From Aureobasidium sp. EXF-3400 (Eukaryota > Ascomycota > Dothideomycetes > Dothideales > Saccotheciaceae), in contig SWBL01000009.1 of assembly GCA_024195585.1 (NCBI GenBank), positions 186,001-250,000 of the forward strand: a stretch of 64,000 nt of DNA, read 5' to 3'. Within the stretch, counting starts at the first letter, position 1; each line of letters opens with the position of its first letter. The position numbers and the translations under genes are program-made. The notes under the pieces were generated by a model, which ran no database searches, was not told the DNA's origin, and saw nothing but the letters and a program-made list of their open reading frames with translations. Shown in pieces: positions 1-10,959 of this stretch.

Positions 1-3000
1 CGAGAAGCACATCGAACGTCTGCAACGCGTCCAGGACACGGAGTTCATCAGCTACGACCCTGCCACTGGCGTCTGGGTCTTCCGTGTTCCTCATTTCACC
101 ACTTACGGACTCGATGATGAGGATGAGTCAGACTTTGAGGCCGACGATGGCACTGATGTGATGAACACTAGCCAAGTCCCTACTCCCAAGGGCAACAACA
201 CTGCTGTTCAAGAGATGTCGCAGGTCTCATCTGAGGAGGGTTCCGTCATCAGCGATGAAGACGATGAATCCAACCCTGATGACACCTTTGACTTCAAGAA
301 AGGTCCGTCAAAAATCCTGCCTGGCAGCTTCGGTGCTCAGCCAATTCACAATGATGACGAAATGGCTGACGACAACGATGCTCAGGATCAGGAAGAGGAT
401 TCCTACTATCTCGAACAGCAAGACGCACATTCGCCTGAAGATCTTTTCAGATCTTCTGGCAGCAGCGACGCACGTGCTGTGGAAGCTGTCGATGCACAAA
501 TGGAGGAGATGGACTATGGAGAATTTGATGAAGAAGACATGGCAGGATCATTCCCGAAGCCTGCACCTGCTGCTTCAGCTCCCTACAACGACTATGGTAT
601 CTCTTTCAGCGGATCTCTTATGCCCAAATCAATTCTCAAAGCATCAACTATGTTGAATAGCACACCGAAGAAGGACCTCGCACTTGCTGGTGACTGGGCA
701 GAACAACTTCAAAGAACTGCTAGCCCCAAGAAGCAAGATCGTCAGGCTCTGCGTGAGCGTCAAAGTGTCATGGGTGCACCCCTTGTTGATACTGCACCAC
801 CATTGGCCGCGTCTATTGCCGGCAAAGCTTTTTCTACGACTATGGATATCATGAACTCTCTGTGGGCACCCTCGGCCTCCGTTGCAGGTCATGGATTGCA
901 GGCAAGTTCTGTTGGTGCAAAAGGTTTTGAGGTTTGACCCCCCCATGTCCCCTGTTGATGTTTTCATGACAATGTCTGCTTGTGTGGTTTCTTGATCTGT
1001 GTTTGGTCATGGTAGCTTGTTTACCGCTCATGTCGATACCTTCCATATGTAATAGTGAACGAATGCTAAGATATTTCTCTTGTTTAGTGGCCCTACCAGA
1101 AGCAGTCAAGAACCGAAGATGCCTTTGCCGATATGAACGAAAACGAGCGTGGCTTCCACACGTCTTTCAAGCCTCGGTGGGCTGCAGATGGCACTCTTGT
1201 CTACAATGCCAACGGCAATGCACCCGTACCATCTGGCAACATGGTTGCCTCGAAGAAGCCCATCGTGTCAGAACACAAGGACATCCGCTTCGCTCGTTTT
1301 AGCTCGCCGAAAGACACTGTCACCAAGTCTCTACAATTGCAACTGCAACAGTCGCCTATCACCTCTGCCGAGACCTCCTTCGCCGCCATCGCAGAAAGTC
1401 TTGCACACCCTGAGACTCCCGAAGCCCAACACGAGCGTGCTGTCTGGCGACTAGCCTCTATCCTTTTCGATCCCATCGACATTGGATGTGCTGACCTTAT
1501 CAAGAATATCCCGACTGCCCGAGTTGCTGAGCTCGAGTCACGCATTCGTCGCGACGCATTGTCAAACTTTTGGGCTCAACTCGTTCACGCAGAGGCAGCA
1601 CAGCATGCTAAGGACGCAAGCACGTCAGAGGAAAGGGCGATTGCCTTCTTGAGTGGCAACAGCATTGAGGATGCTTGTTCGGCACTTCTCGAGGGTCGCG
1701 ACTTCCGTCTGGCGACTATTGTTGCTCAACTTCCCGGCAACGCCAAGTCGAAAGAGATGATGGCCAATCAGATCGAGAGCTGGAGATCGCAAAACATGAT
1801 CTCTGAGATGACCGAGTCAGTGCGTGCCTTGTATGAGCTAGTCGCTGGCAACACTTGCATCAGCGAAGGAAAGCTCGGTGCGTCTGAGGACAAAGCCCCA
1901 GCCTTTGGCATTTCGTCGCGCTTTGGCCTTGACTGGCGCCGCTCTTTCGGACTGCGTCTGTGGTTCTCTACAGCCAACGATTCACTCGCAGATGCTGTGC
2001 AGCTTTACATTGATGATGTTGCCTCAGGCAAGGAAGTTGTTCGCCCTGTACCTTACTTCACCGAACAGTCTCTCGCACCTGCCTGGAATGATGTCAATGC
2101 ACAAAGCAATGAGGACACTTTGCTCGGTCTGCTGAAGCTCTACTCAAGACAGCCTTCTTCAAACGCTGGCGACGTTCGTTCCCTCGTCACCAAGCTTCTC
2201 ACTCCAGCATCTGTCTCTGGCAATCCCCTCAACGCTCGTCTCTCATGGCAGCTTGCCACTCTTCTGCAAAAGAGGGGTATTCTCAGAACTGCCGAATTGA
2301 GCAACGCTTCGCTGGATGAGCTGTCCTTGACTTTGTCCAGCCAACTCGAGGCCGCCAACGAACTCGTCTTTGCCACCAACGTGCTCCTTCACCTGACCAA
2401 TGAGTCGGCCCGCGAGAGACACATCCGCGACCTCCTCTGCCGCCGTGCATCCGCACTCTACGACGCCAGCAACCCCGACGCCCTCCCCACAGTCCTCACC
2501 CAAGACTTTGGCCTTCCCGAACAATGGCTCTGGCACGCTCGCGCACTCTACGCACGCTCCATGCTCGACGACCACAACGCCGAAGTCACCTACCTCCTCC
2601 GCGCCGGCGACTCAACCCAAGCCCACACAGTACTCTGCCGCACCGTCGGCCCCACAGCAATCATCGAGCGCGACTACGACTCCCTCCGCGAACTCCTCGG
2701 TCTCTTCCACGACATGCTACCCGCGGGCTCCATCGAGAACTGGCGCACAGGCGGCCAAGTCTACTTCGACTACATCCACCTTCTCGACCTCGTTAACCGC
2801 GACGACGACGCCAGCAGAGCCTCCAAGAAAGACTTGTTGGAACGCTTGACACAAGCTTTGCCTGGTATTCTTGAAGGCCGTGGCGGTAAAGTGGACTTGG
2901 AGGAACGCGTTGCTGTTGGTGAAATGGCTGGGCTGGTTAAAGCCGAAGTGGAGAAGATGGGGAGAGAGGAGAAGGGGGTGGATAGGGGGTTGATTGGTAG

Positions 3001-3079
3001 ACTCCCTGTTGCTGGGGGCAAGCATGCTACGCAGGGTGTTGATCTTAGCAGGGCTTATTATCGTTCTATTGTTGCTTGA
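1..3079 (+). CDS. nup145: Nucleoporin Nup145/Nup98-96, 3' part (autopeptidase end plus Nup96 domain)
   Basis: The gene is cut by the left window edge; the reading frame is open from base 2. Exons are 2-931 and 1088-3079, with a phase-0 intron of 156 bp (donor GTTTGA, acceptor TTTAG), giving 973 visible residues. The first 40 residues match the end of the Nup98 autoproteolytic domain (VWVFRVPHFTTYG). In this family the precursor cuts itself after His-Phe, releasing an N-terminal GLFG nucleoporin (missing here) and a C-terminal scaffold protein of the Nup84/Nup107 Y-complex. An acidic linker follows, then after the intron a long helical region as in Nup96/Nup145C, with no transmembrane segment. 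The residue after the cut is Thr rather than the usual Ser. The family is certain; the exact intron is likely. Confidence 0.93.
92..100 (+). other. Nup98-type autocleavage site (His-Phe|Thr)
   Basis: The codons cat-ttc-acc encode His-Phe-Thr inside the conserved PHFTTYG stretch. Family knowledge places self-cleavage between Phe and the following hydroxyl residue. Thr can in principle act as nucleophile, but the best studied proteins have Ser. Confidence 0.7.
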
Positions 3080-3899
3080 GGGGAAGAAGGAAAGAAAGAA
3101 GTGCAAGAGAGGAAGGTTGCACACATGCATTTGTTTTGTCTTTGGGAATTGATGGAAGGTGCAGAGGGAAGTGAGAAAGAAGGAGATGGAGTGGTGGTTG
3201 TACAATTAGGGATAGGATTACTACTACACATGTTTTTGTTCCAAAAGTATTCGATCAGTACATTCTTGAAAAAAAGAAAAAAGAAAAAAGACCCTTTGGA
3301 AACCCAAGTCAAAAGCCTCTAGCAGGGCAACCCTGACTCCAGTGAGTATCTTGACATCACAATCAACCTTAGCATATCTGAGTACCAGCGCGAGACTAGT
3401 ATGTGAGAGGACCTAAAGTGCCTTTCCTGAGCATTCAACCAGCGAATTTGTATCCAATGAAAAGAATTGCTTCGATAGAAAAAGCAATGTGTTTCTAGAA
3501 CGACCGGTCAACCAAGAGACCCGAGACATACGCAATCAAGACATTGGTTTGAACATTGTGGTAACTTCCAATGACCATGTGTGACAGAAGCGATCCAGTT
3601 TGCGTGCTCGGAATCCGCAATGACCATTATTGGCAGTAGAGATATCGAGACTTGCCTCAAAGCCGACTGTTCTTGTAATGCTTGGATGCTGGAACATGGA
3701 GGGACGTACAAAGGCATAACAGGTAGAACCAGACTGAATATGGAAGCTGTGTTGGTCAGATGCGGTATTTCGAAGTGATCAAGGTATTTGTATAAAGTTG
3801 GAGACTTGGTTTGTCCGGCGGCATTTGGTGAGAAACATCCTCGAGTTCAGAGCTTCTTCTGCTGGAGGCAAGCGTTGACTTCACGTTGACCGTGAATGT
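3080..3899. other. Intergenic, convergent 3' flanks
   Basis: This lies between the 3' ends of nup145 (+) and the gene on the minus strand. An A-rich tract (about 3269-3291) follows nup145 and may belong to its 3' end. Only short uncharacterised reading frames are present and I see no gene. Confidence 0.6.
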
Positions 3900-5426
3900 T
3901 TATCCACCAGGTCCGCGCCAGCCGTCCCTGTCAATCTCATCGAATTCGAACTCATCGAGCACGAGGAAGTCTTTACCGCCACCCATGTGCCCTAAATCCA
4001 GCCAATCGTACAATCCAGTCAATCCAACCAAGACTTTTGACATGTTAGCATGTTTGTGTGCGGTCAGATCAATAAGAAGACAATGTTACTTACCTGCGAG
4101 AATAGAAAGCACAAAAGACATGACTCCAGCCACATATCCAGGATCACCACCCAAAGCCAACCATGTTATGGTAAGCGTGAAGTAGATAGTCAATGCAATC
4201 GCTATCCCACCCAAGACGCGGTTTGGATCGTAAGCTTCAACAAGCTCAATGGCGAGGTCGACACTCTTTTCTAGAACGAATGCACGGCGTTTTCGCCAAA
4301 ACCAGCTAACCCAGCTATCGTATTTGAGTTCTGAGCCTTCGGGGTAGTCGCGGGGGTTCATTAGGGAACCGTAGGGATCGTTGTAGATGCGCATGAAGAC
4401 TGGGGAGAAGACTTTTTCTTTGATGTCTGCGAGACCAAATGCGTTGTTTCCGTACTGTCGTAGATGTTAGTCGAACCAGATTGCGGTATTGCATTGGAAG
4501 GCACTTACTGCTAGTACCCTTACAGTACTCACTGTCTTGAAACTGAGATATTGTCTGAAAGTCCCTCGCAATTGGTGCTTATACCGCCACCTGATCTCCT
4601 TGAAGAACGCAGTATCTGTGCGAAGGGCATTAAAGAAGGTAGCGTCTTTGCGAAGATACTCAGATGCCTCTACAAAGGTGGACTCTCTGCGACCTGGCCT
4701 CATCATCCAGATCTCCTTCTGCACAAACCGTCGTTTGCTGTTTCGATATACGCATATCATGATCTTATTAAGCGTATCGGGTTCGGGCTCGGCAGGCTTG
4801 ACCGCTGATGTTTGGATGTCGCCACCATCTCCACCACCTCCAACATTACCAACCGTGATCTTGGAAATGCGATCGCTGCGGCGGCGGCTGGCTCGGGCGG
4901 GTTTATGCTCACCCGTTGAGAAAACCATCTCCGGCATATGTGTAAAGGTTGTGTATGTATCTGGAAGCGGCTGCGAAGGTCGGTAATTTTGCTGTATACT
5001 CGGCATTCGACCGCTGTGATCGTTCTCCGGGGACGCCACATAACCATGGGTCTTCTCCCATTCGCCGTTCGTGTGGCTCGAGGACCGTCGTTGTGACCTT
5101 CTTCGCGAATCATGATAGTCGTCTCTCGTAGGATAGCGGGTCTCTCTTCCATGAAAATTCGTTACTCCAGGTTGAACAGGAGGTAGTGGCGGGATATAGG
5201 GTGGGTCAGTTGGTGCATGAACGTAGATTCGTGGTGGAGGTGGCAGATCTGGAAGTTGGTCAAATCCCTCATGAGGTTCGACTATCTCTACTCGCACTGC
5301 AGAGTGTGAACGAGAACGGTGGATTCTGTAATCGGGATTTTCATTCTGATTAGAAGAACGATCGCGTCTCCCGGAACCAGGGCGACTCATCCTGTAAAGG
5401 GTCGAAACATCTTCAAGCGTTAACAT
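3900..5426 (-). CDS. Unrecognised fungal protein with two C-terminal membrane helices
   Basis: Three exons on the minus strand: 5426-4509, 4454-4094 and 4033-3900, with introns of 54 bp (GTAAGT) and 60 bp (GTAAGT). The product is 470 residues from the first Met, or 458 from Met13 (MSRPGSGRR), which looks equally good. The N-terminal 200 residues are disordered, rich in Ser, Arg and Pro. A conserved-looking globular stretch follows (residues about 215-375, with KTVSTVRVLAYGNNAFG across the first splice), then two hydrophobic segments around residues 380-430 separated by a short GGDP loop, and an acidic tail. The splice frames fit without stops, and the second intron joins one hydrophobic helix, which supports the model. 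I do not recognise the family; a membrane-anchored cytosolic protein is inferred from the segments only. Confidence 0.75.
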
Positions 5427-6009
5427 TTGAGGGTGAACGGTGCCTTATATCCGCTCATCAGTAGAAACATCCAGCTGACTGCCTGAAAATCCTTGTGGCG
5501 CTCAACATGGACTTATATGATGCATTTTGGTGGTTTATCGATCACCCCCCGCCAAAGCGCAGCGCGTGAGTGGTTGTGTCAGCCGATGAGGCTGCTGATG
5601 ACTTGCCTAAACGTTTAAAGCATGACCACCGATTGATGGAATATTGCGAAAGGCTGGTGTCGCGCGTGCATGGCTTAGTCCTTATCGATCATGATCGCGA
5701 CGCTTTTGAGATCGCGTCAGAAGTCCCTTCTACTCAGTCTATTGGAGGACGAGTCAGGCAAGTCTTGTTGCCGTAGAACTTTACTAGTTTATGTCAAGCT
5801 GTATCAAGTCGCTATGCAACACTGAGAACAGAAAGGGTTTGGAAGGAAAGGAACCAAGATGATGGCACGAAGTCGTCCCTGACGCGTTTTGGTGGGCCTT
5901 TCGCAATCGGAAGCTTCGGAAGACCCACCCGAACAATGCTGACAAGGAAGCAGCGTCATGTTTTCATTTTTGGCACGCGAAAACAACATGTTGTTCAATC
6001 TGACCAAAA
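5427..6009. promoter_or_regulatory. Divergent upstream region (membrane protein / atg22)
   Basis: This 583 bp stretch separates two divergently transcribed starts and must hold both promoters. I see no TATA box or operator I would defend. Confidence 0.4.
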
Positions 6010-7892
6010 ATGGAAAGAGACAGGGAGAGCGATGAATATGGCAGGCCTCGCCGATATGAGAATGAAGATACTACTCCGACCAGCGACCGTGAGCTTAAAG
6101 GATGGTATTCGTACGGCCTGGCTGCCGAGATCTTCGCTGTAGCTGGTGTTGGTAAGTACGTGTTTTCCCAATAACGCGTCGATATTGCTAATTAGTGATC
6201 AGGCTCATTTCTTCCGGTCACTCTAGAGCAGCTTGCAAAAGAGCGAGGTGTTCTGCGATCCGATCATGTCACTCCATGTTGGAAGCCAAAGTCCGCTGTG
6301 GCTGAAACTTCACACCTACTTTTACGAGCTGTTAGTCGTGCTACCAAGGACAAGAATGAAAGTCAATGTGTGATTCAGCCATTTGGAAAAGACATCTCGA
6401 CGGCCTCATTCGCCATGTACACTTTCTCAATTGCCGTTCTAGTGCAAGCAATTGTACTTATATCCTTCAGCTCTGTTGCCGATCATGGTAAGCTATCTCT
6501 ACTCGAGTTATAACAATTCGCTAACTTGCACCAGGAACGTATCGCAAAAAGCTTCTGCTAGCCTTTGGATGCATCGGTTCTGTTTCGAGCATGCTGTTCA
6601 TCGTGGTGACCCCAAGCATATATCTGCTAGGATCTGTCCTGGTCATCCTGGGTGTAGCATCGCTCGGCTCTTCGTTTGTGTTATTGAACTCGTTTCTTCC
6701 ACTTCTGGCCAGCAACCATCCATCTGTCATCTCTGCAGAGGGACAAGCCGGGTCTCCTTCGGCTACTGTTGACATGGTCGAGCCTGATGGATCTTATTCA
6801 CCAGCGCCTGGTGGGCAGCAGTCTGACAAGCAGACATCTCCTGCTCTGACTCTCTCGAACAAGATTTCCGCCAAGGGAGTCGGACTCGGCTACATGGCTG
6901 CAGTACTGGTCCAAATATGCAGTATTGGGTTGCTCTTTGGTCTAGGTAAAGTCAATTTCTCGTCTCAGACAATCCCTCTTCGAGTGATTTTACTATTGGT
7001 TGGTGTGTGCTGGGCTGTTGGTACCATTCCTGGTGCTCTTTGGCTACGCGATCGCCCTGGACCTCCGCTCAAGAGTCTCAGTGCCAGACATGGCAAGCTG
7101 GGTCAAGTCCTTGCATACTTTGTCTTTGCTTGGTCATCAGTCTGGCAAACCGTCAAGCAAGCGCTCAAGCTACATCAGACAGTCATCTTCTTGATCGTGT
7201 GGTTTCTGCTCTCGGATTCAATCGCCACTGTGTCAGGCACAGCAATTCTCTTCGCCAGGACCGAACTCAAGATGAGCACCGTACAGATTGCCATTCTATC
7301 GATTACAGCTACATCGTCTGGTATCGCTGGAGCATTCACATGGCCAATCATCTCGCGCCGTTTCCGTCTACACACACAGCAGACTATCATAGGATGTGTT
7401 CTGCTTATGGAGATCATTCCCATCTATGGTCTGATTGGTTACCTGCCCTTTGTCCAATCTTGGGGCGTTGGAGGTCTGCAACAGGCCTGGGAGATATATC
7501 CTCTTGGTGTCGTGCATGGTTTTGTCATGGGTGGATTGTCATCATACTGTCGCTCGTTCTACGGCCTTCTCATTCCCCCAGGCAGCGAAGCAGCTTTCTA
7601 TGCTCTGTACGCCGTAACCGATAAAGGTAGCTCAGCTATCGGACCAGCCATTGTAGGCTGGATTGTCGATGTTGCTGGCACGATCAGACCTGCATTCGGG
7701 TTCCTGGCTGTGTTGATTGCGTTACCAATTCCTCTCATCTACATGATTGATACCGAGAAGGGTAGAGCTGATGCTCTGGCTATGGCTGGTATGCGAGACA
7801 AGCCTATGAGTTATGACAACGATGCTAGAGAGCTTGGAAGTGACGATGAGGATGCCCAGCCATTTTTGGCTCAGCTTGACCGCATCGATTGA
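6010..7892 (+). CDS. atg22: Atg22-family vacuolar amino-acid effluxer
   Basis: Exons are 6010-6151, 6203-6487 and 6535-7892 with introns of 51 and 47 bp, all GT-AG and phase 1, giving 594 residues. The N-terminus carries the Atg22 signature KGWYSYGLAAEIFAVAGVG followed by SFLPVTLEQLAKERGVL, and the rest is a major-facilitator-type series of about a dozen hydrophobic segments with a loop near residues 210-250. Atg22 proteins sit in the vacuolar membrane and export amino acids released by autophagic breakdown. The start is the ATG at 6010, just before an acidic N-terminal tail; an ATG at 6591 begins a long internal frame but would lose the family signature. Splicing at all junctions rebuilds conserved residues, so the model is strong. 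Confidence 0.93.
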
Positions 7893-9048
7893 GATGTCAG
7901 CGATTCATGGCTACTCTAACATGGGAAAGACGTTGGCGACAAGCTCAATTGCGATAATGCATGTAGAACGTTTCCAGCAACGTACCGGAGATGTCGAATC
8001 TATGCCCAGCCTTTTAGCCAAGTCAGAGAGATATGGCCTTCCCGTGTGCTAAAGTATGTAACTCGCTCTCACGCTTCTCTCACGAAGGCCTAGAGTGACG
8101 TCTTCACTATAGAAAGGCATAATGGTTACCAGACCAGGAACAAGTCCAAAGAGAGCTTAGAGTATATGTTTCTCAATGAACCTGTCCTGTTTCTCAAGAG
8201 TATTGTGCATTTTCACAGCCATACGCGTTACACACCTTTGCACATGGGAAGGGGTAATTCGTTCGTTTTGCTGTAAGGAGTATTCTCTTATCAGGCCCAT
8301 ACCCCGGGTTGGAAGGTAGGGCGATGATCTTTAGCGGAAGCTAGCCGTTGAAGTCACCTTGTAGTCTTGGCAGGGACGACATCGCTGTGATCGACTCTTT
8401 CCACCCGCTCACTCAGCCTCAACTGCAACAACCCCATAGATAAGGATTCTGGGGGATGTTTGTGGAGACGTACCCGAGGCCATGGCTATGGTAAAGGCTG
8501 TCGTAGCATCATTGTTGTTGCAAATGCTGTTATGTGCTGCTTCAGAAGTTCTCAGGAAGCACTTCCGATATCTTCTGAGCTGTCTTCAAGACCCAAAAAT
8601 CTGGTGTCTTGAACAAGCACCACTGCTTACCTCGGGAGGATATAGAGATAGGAAACATGGATATCGATGGCCTCCCCCAGGTCTACCCGTCGATCTTTGA
8701 TAAGACACCACCATATCTTCACTCTGCAAATCCCGAAAGCGAGAGATATGCATAAACCGTTAGTCTCTGCAGCTCCCGACCAGTGCTTTTGCTCATGGAC
8801 ACATGAAACCGCGGGCCAAGAACTCTTCGAAAGACTTAAGTACATTTGGGTTTCTGGCTTACCTCATTCTAGTGGCCGATGAATCACATTCGACAAGATA
8901 AGAGCCTTGACAACCTCTATTGTATGACATTTCGATAACCCTCAAGCTGCATACATATAAGCATTGAAGGCCACTTTTCGACTCGAGCAACTTTCCCATC
9001 TGCTCTACATCGACTTCCTTTACTAAACCTCCATCCATACTTCAAGCC
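7893..9048. other. Intergenic upstream of the transporter gene; two AreA-like GATA sites
   Basis: No gene is supported. TGATAAG at 8698-8704 and AGATAAG at 8896-8902 match the HGATAR core bound by fungal nitrogen GATA factors. They lie 345 and 147 bp upstream of a formate/nitrite-family transporter, so nitrogen control is plausible, although such short motifs are common by chance. Confidence 0.35.
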
Positions 9049-10069
9049 ATGGCTATGGCTTATCCATACAACCAACCCATAGAGGTCGTTCACAATGCAT
9101 ACACACCACAGCAGACCACTGAGATTGCATCACGGATGGGAGCAGCAAAGGCTCGCATGCGCGTCGACAAGATCTTCACAAGTGGCTTCATGGCAGGAGC
9201 AATCCTCGCTTTCGCGTGTGCTGCAGTCTCGGTCGTCAACACAGCACCCTGGTACCAAGAGAACGCTCCCGGAGTGATAAAGCTATTCGCTGCCCTAATC
9301 TTCCCTTTCGGTCTCGTGGCCATCGTTCTGACCGGTGCGGATCTATGTACAGGCAGTTTCATGGTAAGTCATTGTCTAGAAAGGGTTTACAACTATTTTT
9401 TCCCTCAGACCAACTGATTCTACTCAGTTCACAACGATATCTACTCTGCACCGTCGTACCAGTGTCCTCCAGATGCTCCAGCACTGGGCTCTCACCTTCT
9501 TTGGCAATCTGGCCGGCTCCCTCTTCGTGATGGCCATCCTGATTGGCTACAGCGACATCCTCTCTGATACAGCCTACGCCTCTCAAACCATCAAGTTCGC
9601 TACCAAGAAGGTTGTCGCTCCTCAATGGCACCAAATCTTTCTGCGCGGTATAGGAGCAAATTGGCTAGTTTGCCTCGCCTGCTTCCTAGCTTGCAGTGCC
9701 AGGGAACAAGTCTCCAAGATATTGTCGATATGGTGGCCCACGTTCGCATTCGTAATACTGGCATTTGATCATGTTGTGGCGAACATGTTTTATATTCCCA
9801 TTGCGATTTTCTTGGGCGCACCTGAAATTAGCGTGGGCCTGTATATTTGGAAGAGTATGATCCCTGCACTCCTGGGAAACATTGTCGGCGGTGGACTGTT
9901 CGTTGGAGTGGTCTATTGGTACTTATATTTGTCTGGAAAGGATGCTGTGGTGATTGATGGGACGAGTTATGGAGGGCCTCCAATGACTTTGTTTGGGGTC
10001 AGTGCTGATGTGGAAGAGTTGCCTTCTCAGCAGAGCAGACGCGAGTCTGACAAGACAACCATAGTCTGA
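9049..10069 (+). CDS. Formate/nitrite transporter (FNT) family channel
   Basis: Exons are 9049-9363 and 9428-10069, with a 64 bp phase-0 intron (GTAAGT...CTCAG), giving 318 residues. Six hydrophobic segments and the two family signatures are visible: GADLCTGSFM (residues about 97-106) and FDHVVANMFYIP. Bacterial FNT proteins usually read TGN in the first and (F/A)EH in the second; here they are TGS and FDH. Fungal members such as NitA of Aspergillus import nitrite, others move formate or short monocarboxylates. Substrate cannot be settled from sequence. It may be nitrogen-regulated given GATA motifs upstream, but nitrate-assimilation genes are not adjacent in this window. The C-terminal tail after residue 290 is hydrophilic and Ser/Gln-rich, as in fungal members. 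Confidence 0.9.
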
Positions 10070-10959
10070 TGAGATCTAAGATCGGAATGGACTTTTTGTG
10101 TTGTGGAAGTCATATCAGAGCGGTATACAAGCAGTGGAGTTTATTGAACAGAGAAGTAATTTTCCTGCCATCCGCCATGCCACACTCCGTACCATGATAT
10201 TTCAGCCACAGTCCAATGTAGTAAGTCTGCGGCTGACTCAGAAAGATGAGAACGATATCTCGTAGTCGATACATTTATTGTTGGTGATTGACATGGTCGT
10301 CGTCAGCCCTACTGAAGGAATCGGTTATGTTTACCGAACGCCGAGGGCAAATTTTGCCCTGGAGAGAATCGACCACACTTTCCAAATGTACTCTAGACAG
10401 AAGTCGCCTCTCCGTTTGGACACAGCCACGCTCTTGACATACTCAACGGGCAGCGTACGCAGTGTACCCACCAAAAGGCTGGGCAAACATTTCTGTGGTG
10501 CGCGAGAAGAGTTTGGTGAGCCAGGCAGCAGAAGACGAATCGATTTGGCGGATCTGCAATCTTCCGCCCTCCGAAACATCGTCGCGTCGCACGCCTTCAT
10601 CTCACACATCCTCAACCAGCGTCAGACGCCATCCATCATGCACATTTTGCATCTCTTTGGACATCATCAATGGTATGGGTTAGTGGATCAGCGCATAAGT
10701 ATTTGACTTGTCATATAGACATTCAATGAACTCGAGCTAGTAGGTGTCAACGTCGTGAGCTGGCGCAATGTCACCCAAAAGGCTTGAGGTATGGCAAAGC
10801 AACGGCTTGGCTTCGATTTTAGTACGCGCGGCCATGCATTGTACACGCGCTCAATACCACCAAACCGACCACTTCATAAGATGTCCGATATTTGTAGTCT
10901 ACCTCCACCTCCCCTGAAACTTGAGAGCTAACGCATCTTCGAGGTGGAACTCTACCAAG
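10070..10959. other. Intergenic, no gene seen
   Basis: This holds the 3' flank of the transporter and the upstream region of the secreted-protein gene. The longest open frame (about 140 codons near 10278) has no recognisable features. Confidence 0.5.

Noticed and set aside
6591..7892. ATG at 6591 as the start of a separate transporter gene
   Set aside because: The frame joins upstream exons that carry the Atg22 N-terminal signature through clean 47 and 51 bp introns.
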